64,000 nucleotides of DNA from Arthrobacter livingstonensis (GTDB taxonomy: Bacteria; Actinomycetota; Actinomycetes; Actinomycetales; Micrococcaceae), in the NCBI RefSeq assembly GCF_003219815.1, contig NZ_QJVD01000001.1, positions 310,001 to 374,000 of the forward strand, read 5' to 3'. Both the position numbers and the translations under genes were made by a program. Positions 44,014 to 53,327 of this stretch are shown here, piece after piece. Within the stretch, counting starts at the first letter, position 1. Each line of letters starts with the position of its first letter. The notes beneath the pieces were generated by a model that ran no database searches, was not told where the DNA came from, and saw only the letters and a list, made by a program, of their open reading frames with translations.

Positions 44014-44727
44014 TCAGTACCAGCCGACGGCTTCCGAGTGGGCCCAGGCGCCGCACGGGGTGCCGTAGCGGCCATCAATGTACGACAGTCCCCAGCGGAT
44101 CTGCGTCTTGTAGTTGGTGCGGTAGTCCGCGCCGGCGCTGGCCATTTTTTCAGCCGGCAGCGACTGGGCAACACCGTACGCGCCGCTGGAGGCGTTTTCC
44201 GCCGAGGTCAGCCAGCTGGATTCGCGCGTCCACAGCTGGCTCAGGCAGCTCATCTGGTCCGCGCCCCAGCCCTTGGTGGCCAGCTGGCCTGCGGCATACG
44301 CCTGTGCGGCGGCGGGATCGTCAACCAGCACGGGAGCGGCGGCCTTGGCGGGGCTCGCAACCGGGGTCACGGCGTCGGCCTCGCTCTTTACGGCAGGGGC
44401 CTTGGCCTTCGCCTTCGCTGCGGAGCTGACATCGATGCGGGAAAAGCTGACCGCGATGTCCGAAGGGGCGGAAATGGCCGACGGGGAAGCGGTGGCCTCA
44501 GCCCCGGAAACCAGGCTCGCCGCCGAAACCCCGCCCTGTGCGCTGTTGGTGGCCGCCTGGGCCAGGCCTCCGCCGGCCAGCAGAGCGGCGGCAACGGCAA
44601 CCACGGCCATGCGGCGGGCGGGACCGCGGGTAATTGAGACGGAGGCGTCGGCCGCGAGGGCCTCGCGGCGGGACGGCTTGCGTGCGGGTTCGGCGCGGCG
44701 TCGGCCGTGCTGGGGTGCTGAAGACAT
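44014..44727 (-). CDS. Secreted lytic transglycosylase-like protein
   Basis: The 237-residue protein has a basic N-terminus, one signal or membrane helix (residues about 38-60), an Ala/Ser/Pro/Lys-rich linker and a C-terminal SLT-like fold (about 150-237). That fold has SCLSQLWTRESSW with the catalytic Glu, SGAYGVAQSLP and WGLSYIDGRYGTPCGAW, as in actinobacterial resuscitation or transglycosylase proteins. It would cleave peptidoglycan. The ATG at 44727 has GGAGAGG upstream. A c-di-AMP riboswitch in the leader points to control by osmotic or cell-wall signalling. Confidence 0.9.
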   Translation of the reverse strand: MSSAPQHGRRRAEPARKPSRREALAADASVSITRGPARRMAVVAVAAALLAGGGLAQAATNSAQGGVSAASLVSGAEATASPSAISAPSDIAVSFSRIDVSSAAKAKAKAPAVKSEADAVTPVASPAKAAAPVLVDDPAAAQAYAAGQLATKGWGADQMSCLSQLWTRESSWLTSAENASSGAYGVAQSLPAEKMASAGADYRTNYKTQIRWGLSYIDGRYGTPCGAWAHSEAVGWY

Positions 44728-44736
44728 GGGGTAGGG

Positions 44737-44940
44737 CCTCTCCACGCCTCCGAGGTGAGCTGTCGGGAACGGATGGGAGCATCCGGCCGGGCGGCAGACA
44801 GCAGCGGCTGCATGCACTTTCGGCTTAACCCCAAGGACTTCCATGGGAAGAGGCCCGCAAAAATTGGGTCCCCCGTCTCTGCCATCTGTGTGAACGGGAA
44901 ATGGGCGGCGGCAGAGCTCGGCGAACCGTCCATTTGCGCC
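44737..44940 (-). ncRNA. c-di-AMP riboswitch (ydaO/yuaA type)
   Basis: Read on minus, the leader carries the conserved ydaO elements in order: GGTTCGCCGAGCTCTGCCG, GACGGGGGACCCAA, TTGGGGTTAAGCCGAAAG, GACAGCTCACCTCGGAGGCG, then GGAGAGG just before the ATG. In actinobacteria this class usually precedes rpf/transglycosylase genes and c-di-AMP turns expression off. Ends are approximate. Confidence 0.9.
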
Positions 44941-45036
44941 AAGGAACCGTGATTGGCTCGGCGGGCACCCACCCCACATTACAGAACCCGGGCACGATTG
45001 TCACATTTTGGTAACGGCTGTGGGCAGGCCAACATT

Positions 45037-45068
45037 TACTTAGCAATGCTAATGACTTATGCTAAGTA
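45037..45068. promoter_or_regulatory. MarR-type operator upstream of marR
   Basis: TACTTAGCA (45037-45045) and TGCTAAGTA (45060-45068) form a 9-bp inverted repeat with 14 nt between; an inner TTAGCAATGCTAA adds a second palindrome. It lies 41 bp before the marR ATG and is likely bound by MarR. Confidence 0.7.
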
Positions 45069-45109
45069 TCAGAATATACGGAACTTATTGCACCAGGTTG
45101 ATACAAAAA

Positions 45110-45721
45110 ATGACTCAAACTCCCACGGGCACCGTGCCCGCCAGCACGACGCCGGCCCCTCCTTCCGCCGCCCCGCCTGGACCCAAGGCGCCCGCCAGGA
45201 ATGCATCGGCCAAGAGTGCGGGACCGAAGGGTGCTGGCCCGAAAGCCGCGGCGGCGTCCATGGGCGCCCCGGCCAAAACCTCTCCGACTCCGGCAAAACG
45301 CCCCGCCGGGGCGGGCCTGCTTGCCGCCGAGCTCCGCGTGGCGGTCATGCGCACCTCCCGCCGCCTGCGGGCCGAGGCAGCCTCCCGCGACATCAGCCCA
45401 GGCCAGTATTCCGTCCTGGCCGGCATCCTCAACGGACCCCTGACAGTGGGGGAGCTGGCCGAACGTGAACAAATCCAGGCGCCCTCGATGACCCGGATCG
45501 TCAACGGACTGGAAACGGCCGGCTATGTGACCCGCGGGGACAACCCGCAGGACCGGAGGCAGGTGCTGGTCCACGTCACGGAGGCGGGCACCGCCGTGCT
45601 GCAGCGCGCCCGGTCACGGCGGACACAGTGGCTCGCCAAGCGGGTCGCAGCGCTGACGCCCGAAGAACGCGCCACGCTTCATGAAGCGGCCCGCATCCTC
45701 CAGGAGATGAGCGCCACGTGA
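45110..45721 (+). CDS. MarR-family transcriptional regulator
   Basis: The 203-residue protein has an unusual Pro/Ala/Lys-rich N-terminus (about 65 residues), then a MarR winged-helix domain (about 70-200). That includes the recognition region ELAEREQIQAPSMTRIVNGLETAGYVTR and the wing DPQDRRQVLVHVT. It overlaps the MFS gene by GTGA, so it most likely represses that exporter and itself through the operator at 45037-45068. The ATG at 45110 is used; the 5'-extended frame has no support. No ligand can be read. Confidence 0.9.
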   Translation: MTQTPTGTVPASTTPAPPSAAPPGPKAPARNASAKSAGPKGAGPKAAAASMGAPAKTSPTPAKRPAGAGLLAAELRVAVMRTSRRLRAEAASRDISPGQYSVLAGILNGPLTVGELAEREQIQAPSMTRIVNGLETAGYVTRGDNPQDRRQVLVHVTEAGTAVLQRARSRRTQWLAKRVAALTPEERATLHEAARILQEMSAT

Positions 45722-46983
45722 ATTCCATGTTTCGAGCGCTCAAGGTGTTCAACTACCGCCTCTGGGTGACCGGGGCGCTGGTGTCCAACATCGGCACCTG
45801 GATGCAGCGCGTGGCCCAGGACTGGCTGGTGCTGACCATCCTGACCAACCACTCCGGAACTGCCGCCGGCATCACGACCGGACTGCAATTCTTGCCCATC
45901 GTCTTCCTTGGCCCCTTTGCCGGGCTGCTGGGCGACCGGGTCAACAAGCGCAGGCTGCTGCTGTGCACGCAAACGGCCATGGGAATCTGCGCCCTGGTCC
46001 TGGGCCTGCTGGTGGTCACCCACACCGTGGAACTGTGGCACGTCTACGTCCTGGCACTCCTGCTCGGTGTTGCCAGCGCCTTTGACGCGCCGTCACGGCA
46101 GGCGTTCGTCTCCGAAGTCGTCGCCAAGGAGGACGTGCCCAACGCCGTCGCCCTTAACAGCGCCTCCTTTAACCTGGCGCGCCTGGCGGGTCCCGGCGTC
46201 GCCGGACTGGTGATTGCCCTGTTTGGCACCGGCCCGGCGTTCCTGATCAACGCCGCCAGCTTTGTGGCCGTGATCTTCTCCCTGTGGCGCATGCGTGTCT
46301 CCGAACTTCAGCCGGTGGTGCGCGTGCCTCGCGGCAAGGGACAGATCCGCGAAGGTTTCCGCTACATCAGGCAGCGCCCCGACCTAATGATGATCATGGG
46401 CCTGGTGTTCATGGTGGGAACATTCGGCATGAACTTCCAAATCACCAACGCGCTGATGGCGACGACGGTTTTCCACCTGGGCCCGGGCGAATACGGGATC
46501 CTGGGATCCGTCATGGCCGTTGGCACCCTGGCCGCGGCACTGCTGGCCGCGCGGCGCAAGAAGATGCGGATGCTCTATATTGTGGGCGGCGCACTGGCGT
46601 TCGGCGCCACCGTTGCCGTTGCCGCGTTCATGCCCAGCTACGCGCTCTATGCGCTGGCACTGGTTCCGGTCGGGCTGGCCTCGCTGACCTTCATGAACGC
46701 CTGCAACACCACCGTGCAGCTGACCACCGATTCGGCCATGCGCGGGCGCGTGCTGGCCGTGTACATGGTGGTCCTGCAGGGGGGAACCCCGATCGGCGCG
46801 CCCCTGGTGGGCTGGATTGCCACAGAATTTGGCGCGCGATGGTCCCTGGGGATCGGGGCCGTGGTCGCGGTCGTCTCGGGGCTGGTCGCACTGGTCATGA
46901 TGAACCGCCGCAACCACGTCCGCCTCAGGGACCAGGTCCGCAGCCTGCGCCCCTTCGCCGTGGCCCACGCGGCGGGCAGGTAG
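45718..46983 (+). CDS. MFS transporter, DHA3/EntS-type exporter
   Basis: The 421-residue protein has 12 likely membrane helices and DHA3-type marks: FRLYWL-like NYRLWVTGALVSNIGTWMQRVAQDWLV near residue 10 and DRVNKRR near 73. GTG 45718 overlaps the marR stop (GTGA); ATG 45727 is an alternative. Under MarR control it is probably a drug or metabolite exporter. Confidence 0.88.
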   Translation: MNSMFRALKVFNYRLWVTGALVSNIGTWMQRVAQDWLVLTILTNHSGTAAGITTGLQFLPIVFLGPFAGLLGDRVNKRRLLLCTQTAMGICALVLGLLVVTHTVELWHVYVLALLLGVASAFDAPSRQAFVSEVVAKEDVPNAVALNSASFNLARLAGPGVAGLVIALFGTGPAFLINAASFVAVIFSLWRMRVSELQPVVRVPRGKGQIREGFRYIRQRPDLMMIMGLVFMVGTFGMNFQITNALMATTVFHLGPGEYGILGSVMAVGTLAAALLAARRKKMRMLYIVGGALAFGATVAVAAFMPSYALYALALVPVGLASLTFMNACNTTVQLTTDSAMRGRVLAVYMVVLQGGTPIGAPLVGWIATEFGARWSLGIGAVVAVVSGLVALVMMNRRNHVRLRDQVRSLRPFAVAHAAGR

Positions 46984-47668
46984 CTCCATGCGGCTCGCGC
47001 AGCTGCTGCCGGCCCACTCCGGATGGCCGCTTGGCGCAGTGGTGGCGGCCTCGGTGAGACGGTAATCCGTCCAGGGTAGGGCTGTGGCGGCCTCCACCGC
47101 TCACAGCCCGCCATGGCTGTACGCTCGGGAGCGCAGGAGCCGCCCCACCCGTCCATAACATCAATAACCGGACAGAAGCTGGACGCTGCCGGACTGATTT
47201 TGGGCTCGTTACCTGACCGGGGAAAACGGTTGTGAACTAATTCATCTATATCCGCTAGGTCATCGAATTATTCATCCCGATGCTTCGATTATGAATGACT
47301 ATATTCAGCGTCAACCGCATTAGGTGGTAAAAGCGAGACGAAATAGACATTGTAAGTTTGATCACAAAGCGCCTTGTTATCTCAGAATGTGGACGTTTGT
47401 CCCCATTGTTACTTGCGAGTTTCATTTGTTACGTAGGACACTGGCACTGTGAACACCCACTCAGTGAACCCTGCAGCCGCAGCCACCGCACCGTACTCCG
47501 CAAGCGGACGGCACCTGTGCCGTTGTCGAATGTAGGCCTGGCCCACACCCTTGTTCTAGGCAGTTTCGGCCAACCCGGCCAGCCCGTAACCGGGCATCCA
47601 GTTCTGGCTCCCAGAACCCGAGGAAAGCATTCGCGCCGTAGCATACGGCCATACACCTAGGTAGTTCA
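46984..47668. other. Long AT-richer gap
   Basis: About 690 bp with no gene I can support. It is clearly more AT-rich around 47200-47440 than its surroundings, with frames 47429-47876 that have no ribosome site or likeness. It probably holds the promoter of the winged-helix gene. Confidence 0.4.
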
Positions 47669-48520
47669 ATGTCTGTCGCATCCGGATACGTCCACATCTC
47701 CGTTCGCAACGCCGCCAAGGCCGTTGCCCGCAGCTCATCGCAAAATCCGCTGCCCCATCCCGCCGGCCTGGACTACCCGTCCTACGGCAACCCGGCGGCA
47801 TACCGCCGCGAGGGCGACGTTGCCGCCCCACGGCTGCGCGCCGTCCCCGCCGCCGAATCAGCGCCCATGACGGCACCCATCCCCGTCATCGCCGGCAGCG
47901 ACACGCTCCGCGGCGTCAGCCCCGACAACGTGGCCCGCGGGTTCGTGCTGTACGTGGGCGTTGACGAGGACACGGCTGCCGCTGCCGGAACGTCACTTGC
48001 CAAGCTGGCCCAGGACATCCGCGCCTACGCTCAGTCCCTGGTCCCGCAGGCCCAGAGCTACGCGGCAGTGGCGATTGCGCCATCGGACGCGGTGGGCAGC
48101 CCGCTGGACGTGGTCCGCTCCACTTTCGGCGACCCCACCGCGGCCAGCCGTCAGCGCCAGGAACCAGTCCGCGCCCCCGTTGCTGCGGAACAGCGCCCCA
48201 CCGGGGTTCTCATCGATCTGGCCCGCCGTGAAGTTCACCTGGACGGCGAAACGCTCAACCTCACATTCAAGGAATTTGAGCTCCTGAACTACCTCGTGGA
48301 AAACGGCACCCGCACCGTGGGCCGCGACGAACTCCTCGACGGGCTCTGGGGCAACGCCGATGAGGTCCCGAACGAACGCACCATCGACGTCCACATCCGC
48401 CGCCTGCGATCCAAGCTGGGCCGCCTGGCCAACACCGTGCGCACCGTCCGCGGCGAAGGCTATCGCTTCTACGAACATCCCGAAGTGGTTGTCTGGGCCG
48501 CCCCCGAATACTCCATCTAG
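47669..48520 (+). CDS. OmpR-type winged-helix protein without receiver domain
   Basis: The 283-residue protein has no phosphoacceptor receiver. Its first 175 residues are a variable Ala/Pro-rich region. The C-terminal OmpR winged helix (about 180-270) reads FKEFELLNYLVENGTRTVGRDELLDGLWG and ERTIDVHIRRLRSKL then RTVRGEGYRF. Such stand-alone regulators are common in Micrococcaceae; their signal is unknown. The ATG at 47669 has only a weak ribosome site. Confidence 0.85.
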   Translation: MSVASGYVHISVRNAAKAVARSSSQNPLPHPAGLDYPSYGNPAAYRREGDVAAPRLRAVPAAESAPMTAPIPVIAGSDTLRGVSPDNVARGFVLYVGVDEDTAAAAGTSLAKLAQDIRAYAQSLVPQAQSYAAVAIAPSDAVGSPLDVVRSTFGDPTAASRQRQEPVRAPVAAEQRPTGVLIDLARREVHLDGETLNLTFKEFELLNYLVENGTRTVGRDELLDGLWGNADEVPNERTIDVHIRRLRSKLGRLANTVRTVRGEGYRFYEHPEVVVWAAPEYSI

Positions 48521-48653
48521 CCTGTCCGACGCCGGCCACGCACCCCACGTTGCTCCCCACCGGTGCCCTCGCCTCGCAGCTCGGGCAGGGAGCCCTGCCG
48601 GTGTGGGCCCCGGCCGTCGTCGTGCCTTGGGATTCCCTTACTAAACTGTCAGC

Positions 48654-49175
48654 ATGAGTGAACACCACATCAAGCGGCTGATCCTGATGCGCCACGCCAA
48701 GGCGGCGTTCCCTGTCGGCGTGGAGGACCATGAGCGGCCCCTGGCCCAGCGCGGCCACAACGAGGCGCCACTGGCCGGAAAGTGGTTGCTGGAAAACGGC
48801 ATTGTGCCCGACTTCATCCTGTGTTCCTCTGCCCTGCGCACCCGGCAGACCTGCACCTGGGTGTGCCAGCAGCTCGGCGACAAGGCCCCCACGCCGAAGC
48901 TGGAATACGGGCTGTATGCCGCCAGCCCCCACCGGATGCTGTCCGTGGTCAACCACGTCCCGGAAACCGTCACGACGCTCATGGTGATCAGCCACATGCC
49001 CGGCATCCAGGAACTGGCACTCACGCTCGCCTCGCGGGATTCAGACCAGGACGCCTATATGAACATGGCCAACGGCTACCCCACCAGCGCGTTCACGGTG
49101 CTTGAACACGGCGGCGACTGGGCCACGCTGGACGGCCAGGACGCCCGCGTCACCCATTTTGTGGTGCCCCGGTAG
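48654..49175 (+). CDS. SixA-like phosphohistidine phosphatase
   Basis: The 173-residue histidine phosphatase has the RHG-type catalytic motif LMRHAKA (near residue 11), RTRQTC near 61 and SHMPG near 115 with the second His. SixA removes phosphate from His of phosphorelay proteins. It is on its own, 133 bp after the winged-helix gene. Confidence 0.88.
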   Translation: MSEHHIKRLILMRHAKAAFPVGVEDHERPLAQRGHNEAPLAGKWLLENGIVPDFILCSSALRTRQTCTWVCQQLGDKAPTPKLEYGLYAASPHRMLSVVNHVPETVTTLMVISHMPGIQELALTLASRDSDQDAYMNMANGYPTSAFTVLEHGGDWATLDGQDARVTHFVVPR

Positions 49176-49193
49176 TCCGCCCCGTCGGGCGGC

Positions 49194-51230
49194 CTAGACC
49201 GCGATTTCCGGCACGAGCGTCTTCAGCGTCCAGGTCTTGTGCTTACGCACGGCCGCCCAGGCAAACACCAGGCCCAGCGCCGTGTAGCCGAGCAGCCCCA
49301 GCACGATCGGAATCAGCGGCGCCAGCTCGGCGCCGTAAATGAGGTGCCGCATGCCCTCCACCACATGGCCCATGGGCAGGATTTGGTGCATGAGGTGCAG
49401 GGGCTCCGGCGTGGTCTGCCAGGGGAACGTGCCGCCGGAGGACACCAGCTGGAGTACCAGCAGGATCAGCACCACAAACTTTCCGGGCGTGCCCATTAAG
49501 GCCACGATGCCCTGGATGAGCGCTGTGAAGGCGACCGAGGCGAGCAGCAGCAGCCCCAGCGTCAGCCACGGATACGTCGGGTTTAGCCCCAGCCCCAGGA
49601 CCACGACGCCGTACAGCAGCAGGGCCTGCACCGTCGAGACAGCGGCAAACGGCAGCCAGCCGCCGATCGCAACCTTCCAGGAGGGCGCGTTGGACGCCAG
49701 CGCGCGCAAGGTCAGCGGGCGCATGGCCTGGACCAGCATGAACGCGCCGATCCACAGGGCCAGAACCAGGAAGAACGGGGCCAGCCCGGAGCCGTAGTTG
49801 GCGGCCTTGGCCTGCGAGATTGAATCGACGCGGATGGGGTCGGCAATGACGCCGGCGGCGTTTTGCTTCTCCTTGTCGTTGGGGTCCGGGACGGAGCCGG
49901 CGCCGCTTCGCAACTGGGTTGCCAGGTCTTTGGCCCCGGCGGCCAGCTTGCCCGAGCCGTCTTTGAGGCTGGCGGCGCCGGTGTCCAGCTTTCTGGCCCC
50001 GGCGGCCAGCTGCGTGGCACCGTCCAGGGCAGAGCCCTGCCCGGCCGCGAGCGTTGCGGCGCCGGTGGACAGTGAGCCGGCCCCCGCGTGGGCCTGCGAA
50101 ACGGCCGAGGTGAGGGCCGGCGTCGCCCCGGCCAGCTTGTTGGCGCCGTCGGCCACCGCCTGGGAGCCGGACGCCAGCTTCTGGATGTCCGCGGCGTCCG
50201 TGGCGAGCTTGTCCTTCAGGCCCGTGACAGCCCCGCTGGAGGCGGCCGACTTCAGGGAAGCGGTGATCTTTGCTGCCTGGTCCTTGGTGAGCACGCCGTC
50301 GGCAACCAGGGTGTCGAGGGTGGACTGGACATCCGCCCTGCCGGCCTTGTCCAGCTGGTCGGCGGTGCCGATGGCGCCCTGGACCTTGGTGTTGAGTGTG
50401 GCGTTTCCAGCCGCCACGGCGGCAGCGCCGTCGGAGAGCTTCCTCGTGTCCGCCGGAAGGGTTGCGGTCTGGGATTCCAATTGGCCCAGTCCGTTGTTCA
50501 GCGCGGCGCTTCCGGCCACCAGCTGGTTGCTCCCGGACAACAGTTTCTCCTGCCCGGCCACGAGGGAATCCGCACCGGTCACGAGATTGCCGGTGCCCGT
50601 CTTGAGGGTGGCGACGCCCGTATCCAGCGTGGCGGCGCCGTCGGCCAGCTGCTGTGCCCCGTCCGCGGCCTTGACCAGCTGGGCGTGGATGGTCCCGTAC
50701 CCCGTCAGCAGCGAATTGGCGGTCTGCTCACCCACCTCCTTTGCCACTGAATCATGCACCTGGGTGCCCACCTTGTCCACGATGGAGGTCAGCAGGTAGT
50801 TGTTGGCGTCGTTGGTGGTCACGCTCATCATGGCCTGCGTGGCGGAGTTGAAGTTCTCCGGCGAGGCCAGATTCTTCGAAAAGTCCTTGGGGATGGTCAG
50901 GGCAAACGCATAAGTTCCGGCTTTCACCCCGGCGGCGGCCTCTGCCGGGGAATCCACCTGCTGCCAGCCGAACTTTTTGCCCTCCACCAGGTTCTTGGCC
51001 ACGTCCTGGCCGGCATGGAGCTCCTTGCCGTCCTTGGTCACGGCGCCCTGGTCCTCCACCACAACGGCCGCCGTGAGCTGGTCGAGGTTGCCATAGGGAT
51101 CCCAGTTGGCATACAGGTAGACGGCCCCGTAGAGCAAGGGCACCATCACCAGGGCCACGATGGTCAGCTTCGGCAGCATTCCACCGGTCATGCGCTTGAG
51201 CTCGGACAGCGCCAGTCGGAACACGGTCAT
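49194..51230 (-). CDS. YhgE/Pip domain membrane protein
   Basis: The 678-residue protein has a first membrane helix near residue 20, a large extracytoplasmic region (about 45-470) of heptad-like Gly/Ala/Leu/Asp/Ser repeats (ALNNGL, GAxxLATGAxxL patterns) and five C-terminal membrane helices (about 480-660), the YhgE/Pip and ESX-associated ABC-2-like fold. Such proteins act as phage receptors (Pip) or exporter permeases. It overlaps the next gene by four bases, which supplies an ATPase-like partner. Confidence 0.88.
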   Translation of the reverse strand: MTVFRLALSELKRMTGGMLPKLTIVALVMVPLLYGAVYLYANWDPYGNLDQLTAAVVVEDQGAVTKDGKELHAGQDVAKNLVEGKKFGWQQVDSPAEAAAGVKAGTYAFALTIPKDFSKNLASPENFNSATQAMMSVTTNDANNYLLTSIVDKVGTQVHDSVAKEVGEQTANSLLTGYGTIHAQLVKAADGAQQLADGAATLDTGVATLKTGTGNLVTGADSLVAGQEKLLSGSNQLVAGSAALNNGLGQLESQTATLPADTRKLSDGAAAVAAGNATLNTKVQGAIGTADQLDKAGRADVQSTLDTLVADGVLTKDQAAKITASLKSAASSGAVTGLKDKLATDAADIQKLASGSQAVADGANKLAGATPALTSAVSQAHAGAGSLSTGAATLAAGQGSALDGATQLAAGARKLDTGAASLKDGSGKLAAGAKDLATQLRSGAGSVPDPNDKEKQNAAGVIADPIRVDSISQAKAANYGSGLAPFFLVLALWIGAFMLVQAMRPLTLRALASNAPSWKVAIGGWLPFAAVSTVQALLLYGVVVLGLGLNPTYPWLTLGLLLLASVAFTALIQGIVALMGTPGKFVVLILLVLQLVSSGGTFPWQTTPEPLHLMHQILPMGHVVEGMRHLIYGAELAPLIPIVLGLLGYTALGLVFAWAAVRKHKTWTLKTLVPEIAV

Positions 51231-52351
51231 TGCTTTTCCTTGCCTTCGGTGGTGGGGACCTCGCCTGCATCGACAGGCGCGACGCCGGTCACTTTCCTTG
51301 CTTCTTCGGCTGCCGGCACCGGTGGTAGGGCAGGCCGCGATCCAGCGGATTCACCGCCAACGCCAACGCCAGCGCCGCCAGCGCCAGCGGTATCCGGGGA
51401 CTCGTTGGGCCCGGGCGCCTCCGGTGGTCGAGCATGCCGGGATCCGGGGGAATGGCCGCCAGCTTCTGCGGTGGCCGGGGGTTCCGGGGTTTCGGAGGCG
51501 TCAGTCAAAGGAATTTCGGTGGACTCACCCACAGGGGCTTCGGCGGTTTTGGCCGGCTCAGCCTCAGGGGGTTCGGTGTCGGGCGCGTCCCGAGTGCCCG
51601 GTGCGGTGGCACCGCGCTCGGGCGCATCAGCTGTGCCGTCCCCGGCGTGATCGAGAGGTTCGACAACCTCCGCCGCTGCACCGGCCACCGTCGCTGCACC
51701 GGCCACCGTCGCTGGACCTGTCCAGCCGTCGGGAAGCCGGCCGACCACGGCAATGACTATGAGCGTTCGGGGCAGTGTGCCCGCATTGGCATTGGCATCG
51801 GGGACGAGGCCAATTTTGCCGGCGGCGGTCCGCTCGAGGAGTGGCAGCCAGGCGTTGGTGTCGGCGGTGTGGCGGTCCGGGGAATCAACCACCAGCAAGT
51901 CAACAAACTGGTTGGCCAGTGCGAGTTCCAACTGAAGGTGCAACAGCCGGTTGGGTTCGACTTCCTCGACCCACTTCTCCAGGATGTCGCGGAAGCCCCG
52001 CTTAACCAGCCAGGCCGTGGGACGGGTGCGGTCGCGGAACTTCAGCGGCACCAGCGCCAGATCCTCGGACACCAGGGATCGGACGCTCAGGTGGTTCTCG
52101 GGGGCGTTGACCTCGGGGGAGTCGACGATGGCGCTGCGCTTGCGCAAGGTCGCCATGGAAGGGTCGTGGCCCAGAACGACGGTTCCCGTGCTCGGCTTCA
52201 TCCGCCCCGTCAAGGCCAGCGACAGGGCCGTGCGGCGCTCCTGCCCATCAGCCTGGATTAGCAGCACCTGGGCCCTTTGCGCTTCCACCGTGGTAGGCGG
52301 CAGCAGCGTATGGTGGCGTCCGTCGATGTGCAACTGGTTGGCGGTGAGCAA
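51227..52351 (-). CDS. Degenerate ABC-ATPase-like partner of YhgE
   Basis: The first 210 residues look like an ABC nucleotide-binding fold (QVLLIQADGQERRTAL near 29 in the Walker A place, MKPSTGTVVLGHD near 51, VDLLVVDSPD near 150 in the Walker B place). The Walker A Gly-Lys-Thr is absent (GQERRT), so ATP binding is doubtful. The last 160 residues are a Pro/Glu/Ala-rich disordered tail. It starts at 52351 and overlaps the YhgE start. A palindrome just upstream suggests TetR control. Confidence 0.75.
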   Translation of the reverse strand: MLTANQLHIDGRHHTLLPPTTVEAQRAQVLLIQADGQERRTALSLALTGRMKPSTGTVVLGHDPSMATLRKRSAIVDSPEVNAPENHLSVRSLVSEDLALVPLKFRDRTRPTAWLVKRGFRDILEKWVEEVEPNRLLHLQLELALANQFVDLLVVDSPDRHTADTNAWLPLLERTAAGKIGLVPDANANAGTLPRTLIVIAVVGRLPDGWTGPATVAGAATVAGAAAEVVEPLDHAGDGTADAPERGATAPGTRDAPDTEPPEAEPAKTAEAPVGESTEIPLTDASETPEPPATAEAGGHSPGSRHARPPEAPGPNESPDTAGAGGAGVGVGGESAGSRPALPPVPAAEEARKVTGVAPVDAGEVPTTEGKEKQ

Positions 52352-52396
52352 GGGGTGCTCCTTTGGCAGTGGGAATAGCTTGACAAAGTTATCAGA

Positions 52397-52410
52397 ACTG
52401 ACTGGTCAGT
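52397..52410. promoter_or_regulatory. TetR-like operator ACTGAC-TG-GTCAGT
   Basis: The 6-bp arms with a 2-nt spacer lie about 46 bp upstream of the ATPase-like gene ATG (52351). The AC(T)GACTGGTCAGT form resembles TetR-family sites. The regulator gene is not in the window. Confidence 0.6.
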
Positions 52411-52612
52411 GCAAAAATTGTCTTTCAGCCCACAAGCAAGCTTTCCACATGTCCAGGCCCGTCCCATCCGTGCCCCGCCGTGCCCAACGCCCGGATTCCG
52501 ACCGAGAGTTCAGCTACGGCCTGGGCGGGTGCGGGGACGCGGCTGCGCGGACGCCTTATCTTTACATTCGATGCGGCCGGGGCCAGGCATCCACAGCTGT
52601 GCCTTCCCCGTA

Positions 52613-53299
52613 TCAGGCGCGCAGGGCGTCCTTGAACCAGCCGGTGATCGAGGCAGGGTGTGTGATGGCGGTGCCTACCACCACGGCGAACGCGCCGGCG
52701 TCGAGCGCCTGGCGGGCCTGTGCGGGGGAGTGGATGCGGCCCTCGGCAATGAGCGGCCTGCCCAGGCTGGCGCCGGAGATCTGGGCAATGAGCTCCAAAT
52801 CCGGGCCGTCGGTCTTGGGACGCTCGCCGGTATAGCCGGCCAGGGTGGTGCCAATGAGGTCCGCACCGGCTGCTGCGGCGGCAACGGCGTCGTCGAGGGA
52901 GCCGCAGTCCGCCATGACGAGGGCGTTGGATTCGGCGTGGACGCCCGCAATGGTCTCAGCGAGCGACAGGCCGTCCGGCCGGGGCCGGCGGGTGCCGTCA
53001 ATGGCCACAATGTGCGCGCCGGCACTGGCGCAGGAGAGTGCGTGCTGCAGCGTGGGCGTGATGAAAACGCCGTCGTGGCCGTCCTTCCAAAGGCCAATCA
53101 CGGGCACCTCGACGGCGGCGCGGGTGAACTGGATGTCCGCAATGCCCTGGACACGGATGGCGGCCGCTCCGCCAACGACGGCCGACGCCGCAACCTGGGC
53201 CATGGTGCGCGGATCCCGCATGGGCTCGCCCGGGTAGGCCTGGGCGGAAACCACCAGCTGGCCGGCGAGGGAATTGAGATCAATCAGATTCAGTGTCAT
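52613..53299 (-). CDS. nanE: N-acetylmannosamine-6-phosphate 2-epimerase
   Basis: NanE converts ManNAc-6-P to GlcNAc-6-P in sialic acid breakdown. The 228-residue TIM barrel has GLWKDGHDGVFITPT near residue 68, DGTRRPRP near 99 and a C-terminal phosphate site VGTAITHPASITGWF near 206. The ATG at 53299 has a short ribosome site (AGGAGCC). It is the last gene of the nan/sia operon. Confidence 0.92.
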   Translation of the reverse strand: MTLNLIDLNSLAGQLVVSAQAYPGEPMRDPRTMAQVAASAVVGGAAAIRVQGIADIQFTRAAVEVPVIGLWKDGHDGVFITPTLQHALSCASAGAHIVAIDGTRRPRPDGLSLAETIAGVHAESNALVMADCGSLDDAVAAAAAGADLIGTTLAGYTGERPKTDGPDLELIAQISGASLGRPLIAEGRIHSPAQARQALDAGAFAVVVGTAITHPASITGWFKDALRA

Positions 53300-53327
53300 T
53301 GTGGCTCCTGCCAAGGGATGGGACTTT

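Noticed and set aside
51434-52261. 275-residue plus frame
   Set aside because: It is the shadow of the ATPase-like gene on the minus strand.
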